From: Actinoplanes sp. KI2
GTDB lineage: Bacteria > Actinomycetota > Actinomycetes > Mycobacteriales > Micromonosporaceae
Direction: 5' to 3'
DNA length: 61,622 bases
Assembly (NCBI RefSeq): GCF_025630775.1
Contig: NZ_JAOSZE010000053.1
Span: forward strand, 1-61,622
Position 1 is the first letter of the stretch, and the number at the start of each line of letters is the position of its first letter. The translations under genes were made by a program, and so were the position numbers. The notes below the pieces were generated by a model. The model saw nothing but the letters and a program-made list of their open reading frames with translations, ran no database searches and was not told the DNA's origin. Below, in pieces: positions 51,836 to 60,280 of the stretch.

Positions 51836-53032
51836 TTAGCTCGCAGGGTCGAGCCGCCCGATCGTCATGGCGAGCCGCAGGGCGAACGCGTCCCGGCCGT
51901 CGAGCGGGGACAGGCGGGTCACCTCGGCGACGCGTTTGAGCCGGTAGCGCACGGTGTTGGGATGAACGTAGAGCTCCCGGGCCGCGCTCTCCAGCACCCC
52001 GCCGGCCGCGAAGAACGCGTCGAGGGTCTCGAGCAGGCCGCCGCCGGCCCGGCTGAGTGCTCCGTAGACGTCGTGCCGCAGCGTCCGGCGAGCCGCCATG
52101 TCCCCGGCCAGCGCCCGCTCGGGCAGCAGGTCGTCGGCGGCCACCGGGTTCGGCACGCCGGGCCACGCGCCGGCCGCCCGGAACCCGGCGAGCGCGGCCC
52201 GGGCCGACTCGGTGGCCTGATCGAGCGAGGGTACGGCCGGGCCGACCACGATCGGGCCCTCGCCGAAGCTGGCGGCCAGCGCGGCGGCGCCGGCGGCCGG
52301 GTCGGTCACCCCGCCCATCACGACCACCAGCCGGTCGCCGTGCACGCCGCCGATCACCTCGAGCCGGGCCCGGCGGGCGGCGCGGTAGACGGCGTGCAGC
52401 ACCGAGGTGATCTCGCCGCCCGGCGAGCGGCCCACCACCACCGCGACCGGCGGCGCGTCCGCCCAGCCCAGCGCCGCGGCCCGGCTGGCCAGCACGTCCG
52501 AGGAGTCGCCGCGGAGCAGCGCGTCGACCAGCATGGCCTGCAGCCGGGCGTCCCAGGCGCCGCGTGACTCGGCGGCCCGGGCGTACACCCGGGCGGCCGA
52601 GAAGGCGATCTCCCGGGAGTAGCGGAGGATCGCCTGCAACAGCGCCTCCTCCTCGCCGGGCGCGGCCAGGTTGCCGACCTCGGACTCGGCGACGTCGATG
52701 GTCACCTTGATCAGTTGGACCGCCTGGGTCAGCGTGATCGAGCGGGCCAGCGCCCGGGGCGCGGCCGCGAACACCTCGTCGGAGATCTCCTGGGTGGTGG
52801 CCGCCACGGCGCCGCCCGAGCGCAGCCACTCGACCAGCGAGCGGACGCCGGCCTGGGCGACCAGCATGACCCAGGAGCGCTGGTCGGCCGGGAGGGCGCG
52901 GAACCAGGGGAGGGTCTCGTCCATCCGGGCCACCGCCGAGCTGGCGAGCGAGCCGGCCGTGCGCTCGATGCGGCGCAGGGTGGCGGCGAGCGGGGGCTTG
53001 GCCGTCCCGGCGGGTCGTACGCTCTCTGCCAC
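51836..53032 (-). CDS. fasR: PucR-type regulator FasR
   Basis: The 398-residue protein has no signal peptide. Its first about 230 residues are helical, and a PucR-type C-terminal helix-turn-helix follows: LLETLDAFFAAGGVLESAARELYVHPNTVRYRLKRVAEVTRLSPLDGRDAFALRLAMTIGRL. Its place directly ahead of fabD-fabH-acpP-fabF matches the FasR activator of Streptomyces and mycobacteria. It is predicted to tune fatty-acid synthesis to acyl-CoA levels. The start is GTG at 53032; the frame continues upstream but becomes Arg/Pro-rich. Confidence 0.9.
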   Translation of the reverse strand: MAESVRPAGTAKPPLAATLRRIERTAGSLASSAVARMDETLPWFRALPADQRSWVMLVAQAGVRSLVEWLRSGGAVAATTQEISDEVFAAAPRALARSITLTQAVQLIKVTIDVAESEVGNLAAPGEEEALLQAILRYSREIAFSAARVYARAAESRGAWDARLQAMLVDALLRGDSSDVLASRAAALGWADAPPVAVVVGRSPGGEITSVLHAVYRAARRARLEVIGGVHGDRLVVVMGGVTDPAAGAAALAASFGEGPIVVGPAVPSLDQATESARAALAGFRAAGAWPGVPNPVAADDLLPERALAGDMAARRTLRHDVYGALSRAGGGLLETLDAFFAAGGVLESAARELYVHPNTVRYRLKRVAEVTRLSPLDGRDAFALRLAMTIGRLDPAS

Positions 53033-53144
53033 GAAGCACAGCGTGCCACGTCGCGCGGCGACAGCCCGACTCGGAACCGTTCCGTCCGTGAACGCCGGTT
53101 CCGCCCGGCACGACCCAAGACCGCGGGTCACGGGGCAAATGCGA

Positions 53145-53170
53145 GTTATGTATGGGGTATATATACTGTT
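53145..53170. promoter_or_regulatory. AT-rich promoter patch upstream of fasR
   Basis: In otherwise very GC-rich DNA, GTATATATAC (53157-53166) is a 10-bp palindrome beside TATGTATGGG. It is the best candidate for the fasR promoter or for a dimeric operator. The 294-base region 53033-53326 has no gene. Confidence 0.4.
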
Positions 53171-53326
53171 TTGGGGCAATTGCCGGAGTAGCGGTGCGCC
53201 CCTCCCGCGATTTCGGTCGGTGACCTGGCATGGTTGCGCATTAGCGTTGCCGGCTGACCGTGCCGGAGAGGTAAAGCCGGAGGCTGCGCTGCCGATGTGA
53301 CACCGCGTGAAGTTGGGGGAGGCGAG

Positions 53327-53551
53327 ATGACGGAACGGGAAGACGTGCCGTTGGGCGCCGACGTCGATCCAGCTCTCGAGGAAGCACCGCCGATGGCCGT
53401 CGCGGCCGTGGAGGACGAGCCGGAGCCGGGACCGAGCCGGATGGGCTGCCGCACGCAGTTGCGCGGATGGGCGGGCGCCCATCTGCACGGCGCGGTGCGG
53501 CCGCGTCGGCGGGCGGCCGGTCGGGGCCGGCCTCCCAAACGCTGGTGCTGA
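53327..53551 (+). CDS. 74-aa small protein with acidic start and basic end
   Basis: The ATG at 53327 has an excellent ribosome-binding site (GGGGGAGGCGAG). The first half is acidic and Ala/Pro-rich (EREDVPLGADVDPALEEAPP), the second is basic with GRGRPPKRW at the end and one Trp-Ala-Gly-Ala segment. There is no membrane helix. A GC-rich hairpin at about 53573-53594 follows. The final GRPPK resembles AT-hook-like basic tails, but the match is short. I do not recognise a family. Confidence 0.55.
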   Translation: MTEREDVPLGADVDPALEEAPPMAVAAVEDEPEPGPSRMGCRTQLRGWAGAHLHGAVRPRRRAAGRGRPPKRWC

Positions 53552-53552
53552 C

Positions 53553-53623
53553 CTCACTCGACCGAGTGAGCCGCCGGGGCCGTCGCCCCGGCCGACCGTG
53601 CTGACCTCACTCGACTGAGTGAG
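53553..53623. promoter_or_regulatory. Twin palindromes ahead of the TetR gene
   Basis: CTCACTCGACCGAGTGAG at 53553-53570 and CTCACTCGACTGAGTGAG at 53606-53623 are nearly identical inverted repeats. Their centres are 53 bases apart, about five helical turns. ACTCG/CGAGT half-sites are common TetR-family operator forms. The sites lie between the small protein and the TetR gene, so autoregulation is likely. A hairpin between them may end the upstream gene. Confidence 0.7.
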
Positions 53624-53675
53624 CCGCCCGGCGCGTCCCGGGAAACACGGCCGGGGACCCCGACACGGTGAGGTT

Positions 53676-54227
53676 GTGGACGACAAGAGACGGCTGATCC
53701 TCGACCAGGCGCTCGCGTTGGTCGACGAGCGCGGCCTGGCCGCCATGTCGATGCGCGCCGTCGCGGAGCGGGTCGGGCTGACCTCGATGGCGCTCTATCC
53801 GTACGTGGGTGGCAAGGACGCTCTGCTGGACGGGCTGGTCGGCCTGCTGCACGAGGAACTGGGCTCGGCCCTCGAGGAGGACGGCGGCGACTGGCGCCGG
53901 CGGCTGCACGCGCTGGGCCGGGCCGTCCGCCGGCTCGGGTACGCCCACCCGGGCGCCTTCCCGCTGCTGCTCAACCGCTCGGCGGCCGGCGCCTCGGCGT
54001 CCTGGCTGACGGCGGCGCTGCGCGGGATCCTGCACGACGCGGGCGTGCCCGCGGACCGGGCTCCCCGGTTGTCCCGGATGATCTGCGCATTCCTGCTGGG
54101 TTACGTCACCGGCGAGGTCACCGGCGGGCTGCCGGCCGCGCCGCGCGGGGAGGCGGGGGAGCGCGAGTTCGAGGCGGACCTGGCCGAGCTCGTACGCCTG
54201 GTGGAGGTCGCCGTCCGGGCGACGTGA
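53676..54227 (+). CDS. TetR-family regulator
   Basis: The 183-residue protein starts at GTG 53676 after GGTGAGG. The DNA-binding domain is MDDKRRLILDQALALVDERGLAAMSMRAVAERVGLTSMALYPYVGGKDALLDGLV. The C-terminal helical ligand-binding domain fits the tetracycline-repressor C-terminal type (LHALGRAVRRLGYAHPGAFPLL, MICAFLLGYVTGEV). No efflux gene is next to it; its own promoter with the twin palindromes is the best target. Confidence 0.85.
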   Translation: MDDKRRLILDQALALVDERGLAAMSMRAVAERVGLTSMALYPYVGGKDALLDGLVGLLHEELGSALEEDGGDWRRRLHALGRAVRRLGYAHPGAFPLLLNRSAAGASASWLTAALRGILHDAGVPADRAPRLSRMICAFLLGYVTGEVTGGLPAAPRGEAGEREFEADLAELVRLVEVAVRAT

Positions 54228-54273
54228 TGCGGTTTCGCCGGTACCCGTACGCCAATTTTCCTATAAAGGTGCT

Positions 54274-54753
54274 ATGTCCGGCGACATTGATGATGGTCTG
54301 CGCGAGTACGTGACCAGCCGACTCCCGAGCCTGCGCCGTTCGGCGTTCCTCATGTGCGGCGACTGGGAGTTGGCCACCGAGCTCACCGAAGCCTGCCTGG
54401 CCCGGGTGGTGGACGGGACCCGGCGCGGGGCGGTTGCGGACGCCGACGTCCACGTGTACGCGGATCTGATGGAGGCGTGCCGCCGCCGGAACCGGCGCCG
54501 GGAGCACGTCTTCGTGGCCGCTGCCGGTGCCGGGGGCGTCGCGGCCGAGTCCATCCTGGTGCTCGACGCGTTGCACAAGCTCGCCCCGCGCTGCCGGGCG
54601 GTGCTGGTGCTGCGGCACTGGGACGGCTTCACCGTGGACGCCGTGGGCGCCATGCTCGACCTCGAAGACGAGCGGGTCGACGCCTACGAGCGGGCCGGGC
54701 TGGCCGCGCTCGAGCAAATGCTGGTCAACTCGCGAACGGTGCTGACCCGATGA
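54274..54753 (+). CDS. Diverged ECF-like sigma factor
   Basis: The 159-residue protein resembles the short SigE-like ECF factors of actinomycetes. A poorly kept region 2 (SLRRSAFLMCGDWELATELTEACLARVV) has the usual aromatic DNA-melting residues missing, and a region 4-like part (LHKLAPRCRAVLVLRHWDGFTVDAVGAMLDLEDERVDAYERAGLAAL) follows. The helix-turn-helix recognition part is weak. It may be a working sigma factor or a regulator derived from one. The next gene overlaps its stop and encodes a membrane protein. Confidence 0.65.
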   Translation: MSGDIDDGLREYVTSRLPSLRRSAFLMCGDWELATELTEACLARVVDGTRRGAVADADVHVYADLMEACRRRNRRREHVFVAAAGAGGVAAESILVLDALHKLAPRCRAVLVLRHWDGFTVDAVGAMLDLEDERVDAYERAGLAALEQMLVNSRTVLTR

Positions 54754-55598
54754 CGCAGCCGCTCGGCCGGCTCCTCGAGCAGGCCCTCGACGGCGAGCCC
54801 GCACCCCGCGACGAGATCGACGAGGTCTTCCGCCGGGCCGACAAGCTGCGCCGCCGTCGGCTCCAGGCCGCGGTCGGCGCCGGCGTCGCGGTGATCGCGG
54901 TGATCGCGGCGGCGGGGTACGCGCTGACCACCACGCTGCTGCCACCCGGCCAGCAACGAGACGCCGGGCGGCACGATCCGGTTCAGGCCGGCGCTCCGGT
55001 CCGGCCGGTGGCCGCCCCGCAGGCCACCAGGACCGCGGCGCCGCCGCCCTCGATCGCCGCCGACCCGGTGCTCAGGCTGCTCGCGCCGATCGTCGAGGGC
55101 CGGCAGGAGCGCATCCGGCCGCGCCCGCCGGAGCGCGGCAACGGCTGGCGGCAATACTCCGTGACCGACCGGGACGGCACGCCGCGCGGCACGGTGACAG
55201 TCGCCGTCTACGCCACCGGCCGGGACTTCTGCTTCCCGGTGCGAGCCGGGTCGCACCGATGCGCCAGGGTCGCCTGGGCGCCGGGCGGCGTCGAGTACGT
55301 CCGCTACGACGACGGGAACGACCGCGACTGGCAGGCGCGCCAGACCACCGCCCGGCGCACCTCGGACGGCCGCACGATCGCGCTGATGGCCACCGGCGAG
55401 CACGGCGGCGACACCGCGGCGGCGGGCAAGCCGGGGCTGACCGGAGCGCAGGTCGAGCGGCTCGCCACCGACCGCCGGCTGTTCGACGCGTTCGGCCGGG
55501 GAGAGGACTGCTTCGGGCCGTCGTCCGGGGCGTGCCCGGCCTTCAAGGTGCCCCTGCCGTCGCCCAAGGATGAAGAGGACGGTACCGGCTCCCGATGA
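54750..55598 (+). CDS. Single-pass membrane partner of the sigma-like protein
   Basis: The 282-residue protein starts at ATG 54750 within the ATGA overlap. A cytoplasmic N-terminus (MTQPLGRLLEQALDGEPAPRDEIDEVFRRADKLRRRR) is followed by one transmembrane helix (AAVGAGVAVIAVIAAAGYAL), a Pro-rich linker and an outer domain with several Cys (RDFCFPVRAGSHRCARVAW, EDCFGPSSGACPAF). The placement behind an ECF-like gene is that of an anti-sigma factor, but there is no zinc-type HxxxCxxC motif. Confidence 0.7.
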   Translation: MTQPLGRLLEQALDGEPAPRDEIDEVFRRADKLRRRRLQAAVGAGVAVIAVIAAAGYALTTTLLPPGQQRDAGRHDPVQAGAPVRPVAAPQATRTAAPPPSIAADPVLRLLAPIVEGRQERIRPRPPERGNGWRQYSVTDRDGTPRGTVTVAVYATGRDFCFPVRAGSHRCARVAWAPGGVEYVRYDDGNDRDWQARQTTARRTSDGRTIALMATGEHGGDTAAAGKPGLTGAQVERLATDRRLFDAFGRGEDCFGPSSGACPAFKVPLPSPKDEEDGTGSR

Positions 55599-55613
55599 GG
55601 GGTGCGGAAACGC

Positions 55614-56285
55614 TCAGATCCGGCGGCGGATCAGGAAAGCCATGCCGGCCAGGCCGGACACGATGACGATCAGCACCGCGCCGTTGAGCAGCAGCAGGTC
55701 ACGCATGCGGCCGAGGAAGTCGTTCACCCCGCTGATCGGGTCGGCGTCGCCCACCTTGAGGTTCTCGCCGACGCCGCCACCGACACCGCCGATACCGCCG
55801 TTGATCACGTCCGGCTTGGGCTGCAGCGGGACGCCGCTCAGTCGCAGCGTCTCGGGCATGGTGAGGCGGCCGTAGAACCAGCCGTCGGGCTTCTGGCCGC
55901 CGCTGGGCTGCGGGGCCGGGCGGTGCACGCGAGGGCCGCCGGTCGCCTCCGGGTACAGGTTGTAGACCTGCTGGGGGGCCGACTTGACCAGCACGATCAG
56001 GGTGTATTTCGGGCCGAGCTTGTTCGCCTTCGGCGCGGTGGTCACCGGCTTGGCCGTGGCGATCCAGTTGACCTCGCCGAGCAGCGTGTCGAAGAGGCGG
56101 GCGCCGTCGCTCGGCTCGACGATCAACGTACCCGGGATGTCCTTGCCCATGATCTGGATGCTGGTGGGCTTGGCGGGCGCCTTCGGCGCCGCGAGCGCCG
56201 CCGGGGCGGCCCCGAGTGTGAGCGTGGCGGCAACGGCGACCACGCCGGCCGCCGACCACAAGCGTGTTATCGCCCTTCGAACCAT
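55614..56285 (-). CDS. Exported, C-terminally anchored protein of unknown function
   Basis: The 223-residue protein has a signal peptide (MVRRAITRLWSAAGVVAVAATLTLGAAPAALA) and a C-terminal transmembrane helix (LLLLNGAVLIVIVSGLAGMAFLIRRR), so the body lies outside. It contains SIQIMGKDIPGTLIVEPSDGARLFDTLLGEVNWIA and KYTLIVLVKSAPQQVYNLYPEATGG, a pattern typical of a small actinobacterial exported family. It carries a Gly-rich hinge GGIGGVGGGVGEN. Function unknown. Confidence 0.75.
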   Translation of the reverse strand: MVRRAITRLWSAAGVVAVAATLTLGAAPAALAAPKAPAKPTSIQIMGKDIPGTLIVEPSDGARLFDTLLGEVNWIATAKPVTTAPKANKLGPKYTLIVLVKSAPQQVYNLYPEATGGPRVHRPAPQPSGGQKPDGWFYGRLTMPETLRLSGVPLQPKPDVINGGIGGVGGGVGENLKVGDADPISGVNDFLGRMRDLLLLNGAVLIVIVSGLAGMAFLIRRRI

Positions 56286-56600
56286 CGTCCCGGCCTCCCG
56301 CCCCGTGGTGGACATGGCTTCGCACGCCGCGACGGTGACTCGCGGCACGGCCGAGGCCCCCTCAGCCTCCCCGGACAACCGCCCGGGCGCATCTCGAGCC
56401 GGGGCGAATTGGAGCCATCTGGGGATGACTGACGTGACGACTACGGCCGTTGATCAGCGGCCGAATAGTACCCAGACCGTTCAAGTTCTTGGGGGCCCGG
56501 TCACCCGCTCAGCGGTTTTCGTTACCGGAACGACGGCAAGCGATGGCGCGCCGGGAGCCGAATGCGATAAAGGCGAAAAAATACGAGCCAGATGCAACGC

Positions 56601-56628
56601 GTACGGGGTGAGCGGGCTCACCCCGTAC
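56601..56628 (-). terminator. gltX terminator hairpin
   Basis: A perfect 12-bp stem, GTACGGGGTGAG with CTCACCCCGTAC, loop CGGG, begins 12 bases after the gltX stop on the minus strand. The 354-base interval 56286-56639 has no gene otherwise. Confidence 0.8.
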
Positions 56629-56639
56629 CCAATCTGTCG

Positions 56640-58046
56640 TCAGAGCTCGGCCCGCGCGGAGCGCAAGCGACGCAGCGTGCGCTCGCGGCCCAGAACCTCG
56701 ATCGACTCGAAGAGCGGCAGACCCACCGAACGGCCGGTGACCGCCACCCGAACGGGTGCCTGAGTCTTGCCGAGCTTGAGCTCGCGGGTCAGCCCGACCT
56801 CCTCGAGCGCGGCCTTCAGCGGCTCGGCCGCCCACTCCTCGAGCGACTCGAACGCGGTGGCCGTCGCGTCCAGGATCTCGGCGGCGTCACCCTTCATCGC
56901 CTTGGCCCACGAGGCCTCGTCGCGGACCGGCTCGTCGAGGAAGAGGAAATCGACGTAATCCACGATCTCGGAAAGCACCGCAATGCGCGTCTGGGCCAAC
57001 GGCGCGACCGCGGCGAACACCCGCGCGTCGAAGGCATCGGCCGCCCACGGCGGAGCCGGAATCGTGTCGGTGCCGGTCAGCCACGGCGCACAGACCGCCG
57101 CGAACTCGTCGGGGGCGAGCGCGCGGATGTAGTCGCCGTTGAATGCCCGCAGCTTCTTGATGTCGAAGAATGCCGAGGCGTGGTTGACGTCCTCGATGCG
57201 GTACTCGGTCTCGATCACCGACCAGGGCACGATCTCGCGGTCGCCGGACGGCGCCCAGCCGAGCAGCATCAGGTAGTTCTTCATCGCGGCGGCCAGGTAG
57301 CCCTCGTCGCGGTACGACTCCAGGGCGACCTTGTCCCGCCGCTTGGAGAGCTTCTGCCGCTTCTCGTTGACGATGACCGGGACGTGCGCCCAGACCGGCG
57401 GGGTGTGGCCCAGCGCCTCCCAGAGCATCTGCTGCTTGGGGGTGTTGGGCAGATGCTCCTCGGCGCGGATCACGTGGGTGATCCCCATGGTCATGTCGTC
57501 CACGACGTTGGCCAGCAGGAACAGCGGCGAGCCGTCGGCGCGGGCGATGACGAAGTCCTCGATCAGCCGGTTTTCGAAGGTCGGCTTGCCGCGCACCAGG
57601 TCCTCGACGACCGTCTCGCCCTCGTCGGGCGTGCGGAAGCGCAGCGCGCGGCCCTCGCCCGGGCCGAGCCCCCGGTCGCGGCAGAAGCCGTCGTAGCCGG
57701 TGTGCTGGTTGCCGGTGCGGGCGATCACGTCCTCGCGCTTGCAGTCGCAGTAGTACGCCCGGCCCTCGCCGAACAGGCGGGTCGCGGCGGCGGTGTGGTC
57801 GGCCGCGTAGGACGACTGGTAGTAGGGGCCTTCGTACGTGCCCCGCTCGATGCCGATCCAGTCGAGCGCCGAGAGGATGCCCTCGGTCCACTCGGGACGG
57901 TTGCGGGCGGCGTCGGTGTCCTCGACGCGGAGCACGAAGACGCCGTCGTGCTGCTGGGCATAGATCCAGTTCTGCAGCGCCGAGCGGGCGCCGCCGACGT
58001 GGAACATGCCGGTCGGGGACGGGGCGAAACGTACGCGAACAGTCAC
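56640..58046 (-). CDS. gltX: Glutamyl-tRNA synthetase
   Basis: The 468-residue class I synthetase begins VRVRFAPSPTGMFHVGGARSALQNW (HIGH variant) and has QKLSKRRDKVALESYRDEGYL (KMSKS variant), with CDCKREDVIARTG and VIRAEEHLPNTPKQ. It charges tRNA-Glu and, in bacteria without GlnRS, may also charge tRNA-Gln for later amidation. It has no leader peptide like that of argS. Confidence 0.95.
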   Translation of the reverse strand: MTVRVRFAPSPTGMFHVGGARSALQNWIYAQQHDGVFVLRVEDTDAARNRPEWTEGILSALDWIGIERGTYEGPYYQSSYAADHTAAATRLFGEGRAYYCDCKREDVIARTGNQHTGYDGFCRDRGLGPGEGRALRFRTPDEGETVVEDLVRGKPTFENRLIEDFVIARADGSPLFLLANVVDDMTMGITHVIRAEEHLPNTPKQQMLWEALGHTPPVWAHVPVIVNEKRQKLSKRRDKVALESYRDEGYLAAAMKNYLMLLGWAPSGDREIVPWSVIETEYRIEDVNHASAFFDIKKLRAFNGDYIRALAPDEFAAVCAPWLTGTDTIPAPPWAADAFDARVFAAVAPLAQTRIAVLSEIVDYVDFLFLDEPVRDEASWAKAMKGDAAEILDATATAFESLEEWAAEPLKAALEEVGLTRELKLGKTQAPVRVAVTGRSVGLPLFESIEVLGRERTLRRLRSARAEL

Positions 58047-58059
58047 CCGACCAGACTAC

Positions 58060-59298
58060 CTACGGCACCGAGCGGATTTTCACCACGGCTACCGCTCCGG
58101 CGAGCGTGGTCAGGGCGGTGAGCGCGAACAGCGTCGGGTATCCGCCCAGGTAGGCGACCACCGGGGCGGCCAGCACCGGGCCGAGCGCCTGCGACGCGGA
58201 CGGCGCGATGTTGATGACGCCCAGGTCCTTCGCCCGGTCGGCGGCGGCCGGCAGCACCTGGGTGACCAGTGCGGTGTCCACCGCCAGGTAGACCCCGAAG
58301 CCGGCGCCGAACAGCACCGAGGCGACCATCGCGACCGGCCAGGTGGGCCAGATGCCGAGCATCGTGGCGGCGATCGCGATCAGCACGCCGGACCAGATCA
58401 CGAAGATCTTGCGCTTGCCGGCCCGGTCGGAGAGCCAGCCGCCGAGCATCGCCGTGGAGATCATGCCGACCGTGTACAGCAGGATCAGGTAGAGCAGGCC
58501 GGTGTCCGGATCGTCGAGCTTGACCGCGTCGGTGAGGAAGTAGAGCAGGTAGAGCGTGCCGAGCGCGTTGCCGAGCATGACCAGGAACCGGGTGATCCAG
58601 GCCCACGCGAAGTCGGGGTTGCCGCGCAGGTCGAGCTTGAAACTCATCCTCGGGACCGCGACGTCGCCGAGCGGATCGTCCGGGGTGCGCAACACGAACG
58701 GCGCCACCAGCAGGAGCAGGCCGATCGCGATGATCACGTAGCCCGGCGGCGGCGTGGTCACCACCGTGGTCACCAGGATGGCGCCCAGCACCAGGCCGAG
58801 CGCCACCGGCATGCCGATCCAGCCGGAGACCAGGCCGCGCTGCTCGACCGGCACCCGGTCGGGGACGGCGGCGGTCAGCGTGGCCAGCATGACGTTGAGG
58901 CCGACGTTGGCCAGTGCCCAGCCGACCGTGACCCAGAACAGGTTGGGCGCGACCGAGAGCACCAGCAGCGAGACGAAGCCGAGCAGGGCGCCGCCGGCGG
59001 TCCAGATGTGCCGGCGGCCGTACTCGCGGCCGAGGATGCGCGGCCGGGTACGGTCGGAGAGCGCGCCGGCCAGCGGGTTGACCACCACCGCGATGATCGC
59101 GCCGATGCCGGTCACGATGCCGAGCCAGATCTCCTTGTGCCCGACCCCGAGGTCCTCGATCTGCTCGGGCAGCAGCACCTGCAGCGGGGTGTAGAGCGCC
59201 ATCCAGAGGCCCAGGTTGGCGGCGAAGAGCAGACCGATCCAGCCGCGACGGACCGCGACGACGGGCTCGGCGAGCGCGGCGGTTCTCGTGACGGCCAT
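58060..59298 (-). CDS. MFS transporter
   Basis: The 412-residue membrane protein has about 12 transmembrane segments, with IVVNPLAGALSDRTRPRILGREYGRR as the loop 2-3 motif (GxxxDRxxR-like) and AGFGVYLAVDTALVTQVLP in the second half. The fold fits sugar- or drug-type facilitators; the substrate is not clear. It is divergent from the reductase/ArsR pair across a palindromic operator, so the repressor may also control it. It ends 13 bases before gltX, perhaps on one transcript with it. Confidence 0.85.
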   Translation of the reverse strand: MAVTRTAALAEPVVAVRRGWIGLLFAANLGLWMALYTPLQVLLPEQIEDLGVGHKEIWLGIVTGIGAIIAVVVNPLAGALSDRTRPRILGREYGRRHIWTAGGALLGFVSLLVLSVAPNLFWVTVGWALANVGLNVMLATLTAAVPDRVPVEQRGLVSGWIGMPVALGLVLGAILVTTVVTTPPPGYVIIAIGLLLLVAPFVLRTPDDPLGDVAVPRMSFKLDLRGNPDFAWAWITRFLVMLGNALGTLYLLYFLTDAVKLDDPDTGLLYLILLYTVGMISTAMLGGWLSDRAGKRKIFVIWSGVLIAIAATMLGIWPTWPVAMVASVLFGAGFGVYLAVDTALVTQVLPAAADRAKDLGVINIAPSASQALGPVLAAPVVAYLGGYPTLFALTALTTLAGAVAVVKIRSVP

Positions 59299-59369
59299 CG
59301 AGCCTCCCCTCCGTAGCGAGGAGCTTACGGAATGTCAGACCGCTTGACGAGACGCACAAAAGGGACTAT

Positions 59370-59401
59370 TTTACCATTCGGCTAATTAACCGATGGGTAA
59401 A
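59370..59401. promoter_or_regulatory. 32-bp palindromic operator between MFS and reductase genes
   Basis: The left half TTTACCATTCGGCTAA matches the reverse complement of the right half at 13 of 16 positions. The centre is TAATTA. It is the most AT-rich spot in the region and sits 18 bases before the reductase start. ArsR repressors of the reductase type bind TTTAACC-like inverted repeats, so it is a likely target of the repressor at 59962. Confidence 0.75.
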
Positions 59402-59418
59402 GTATCGAGGTGACCGAG

Positions 59419-59952
59419 ATGGGCAAGGTCGTAGCGGTCGAATACACGACGTTGGACGGCGTCTTCGAGGAGCCGGCGTGGAGCGGGCCGTACTTCAACG
59501 AGGAGCTGTCCGGCTGGCAGGCGCAGAACCTGGCCGGCGCCGACGCGCTGCTGCTCGGCCGGAAGACGTACGAGGGCTTCAAGGCGGCCTGGCCGCATAT
59601 GGAGGCCGAGACCGGCCACTTCGGCGTGAAGATGAACTCCATGCCCAAGCACGTGGCCACCACCACGCTCGCCGAGCCGGAGTGGAACGCGAGCTTCCTG
59701 CAGGGCGAGGTCGCCGACGCGGTGGCCAAGCTCAAGACCGAGCCGGCCAACCTGCTGATCAACGGCAGCGCCTCGCTGGTCAACTACCTGACCCGGCACA
59801 ACCTGATCGACGAGTACCGGATCATGATCTTCCCGGTGGTGCAGGGCGAGGGCCGCAAGCTCTGGGAGGACGGCACCAAGATCGCACTGACTCTCGCCGA
59901 CGGCTGGCGGACCGCGACCGGCGTCGAGGTCATCACGTACGTCCCGGCGTAG
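59419..59952 (+). CDS. Dihydrofolate-reductase-family protein
   Basis: The 177-residue protein belongs to the RibD/DHFR-like reductase family: VVAVEYTTLDGVFEEPAWSG, LLLGRKTYEGF, PANLLINGSASLVNYL and DEYRIMIFPVVQGEGRKLW. The ATG at 59419 has GAGG eight bases upstream; GTG at 59410 is an alternative. It probably reduces a small carbonyl or pteridine-like compound with NADPH. The following ArsR gene is nine bases downstream, so they form an operon. Confidence 0.85.
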   Translation: MGKVVAVEYTTLDGVFEEPAWSGPYFNEELSGWQAQNLAGADALLLGRKTYEGFKAAWPHMEAETGHFGVKMNSMPKHVATTTLAEPEWNASFLQGEVADAVAKLKTEPANLLINGSASLVNYLTRHNLIDEYRIMIFPVVQGEGRKLWEDGTKIALTLADGWRTATGVEVITYVPA

Positions 59953-59961
59953 GTCCCGTTC

Positions 59962-60237
59962 GTGGGCGGGGATCAGCTCAGTGTGGTGTTCGGGGCGCTG
60001 GCCGACCCGACCCGCCGGGCGATCCTGGCCCGGCTGGCCGAGGGGCCGGCGACCGTCAACGAGATCGCCGAGCCGTTCGCGATGAGCCTCCCGGCGATCT
60101 CCAAACACCTCAAGGTGCTGGAGCGGGCCGGGCTCATCTCGCGCGGGCGGCAGGCGCAGTGGCGGCCGTGCAAGCTCGAGGCCGACGCGCTGCGCGAGGC
60201 CACCGACTTCCTGAACGGCTATCTGACCAACCGATGA
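59962..60237 (+). CDS. ArsR-family repressor
   Basis: The 91-residue protein reads MGGDQLSVVFGALADPTRRAILARLAEGPATVNEIAEPFAMSLPAISKHLKVLERAGLISRGRQ, the metal-free ArsR type. It is very similar in form to the repressor at 42362. It follows the reductase gene and probably acts on the palindrome at 59370-59401. The stop codon lies inside the terminator stem. Confidence 0.85.
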   Translation: MGGDQLSVVFGALADPTRRAILARLAEGPATVNEIAEPFAMSLPAISKHLKVLERAGLISRGRQAQWRPCKLEADALREATDFLNGYLTNR

Positions 60238-60269
60238 AGGCCCCGTCTCGGCGACGGGGCCTTCATCGG
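60231..60269. terminator. 17-bp terminator hairpin containing the ArsR stop codon
   Basis: 60231-60247 pairs perfectly with 60253-60269 across TCGGC. The TGA stop (60235-60237) is part of the left arm. It lies between convergent ArsR and aceE and can serve both. Confidence 0.9.
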
Positions 60270-60280
60270 TGTTGCCGGAC

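Noticed and set aside
53033..53746. N-terminal extension of FasR to 53746
   Set aside because: The upstream frame is Arg/Pro/Ser-rich, runs antisense to the small protein, and the GTG at 53032 fits the family length.
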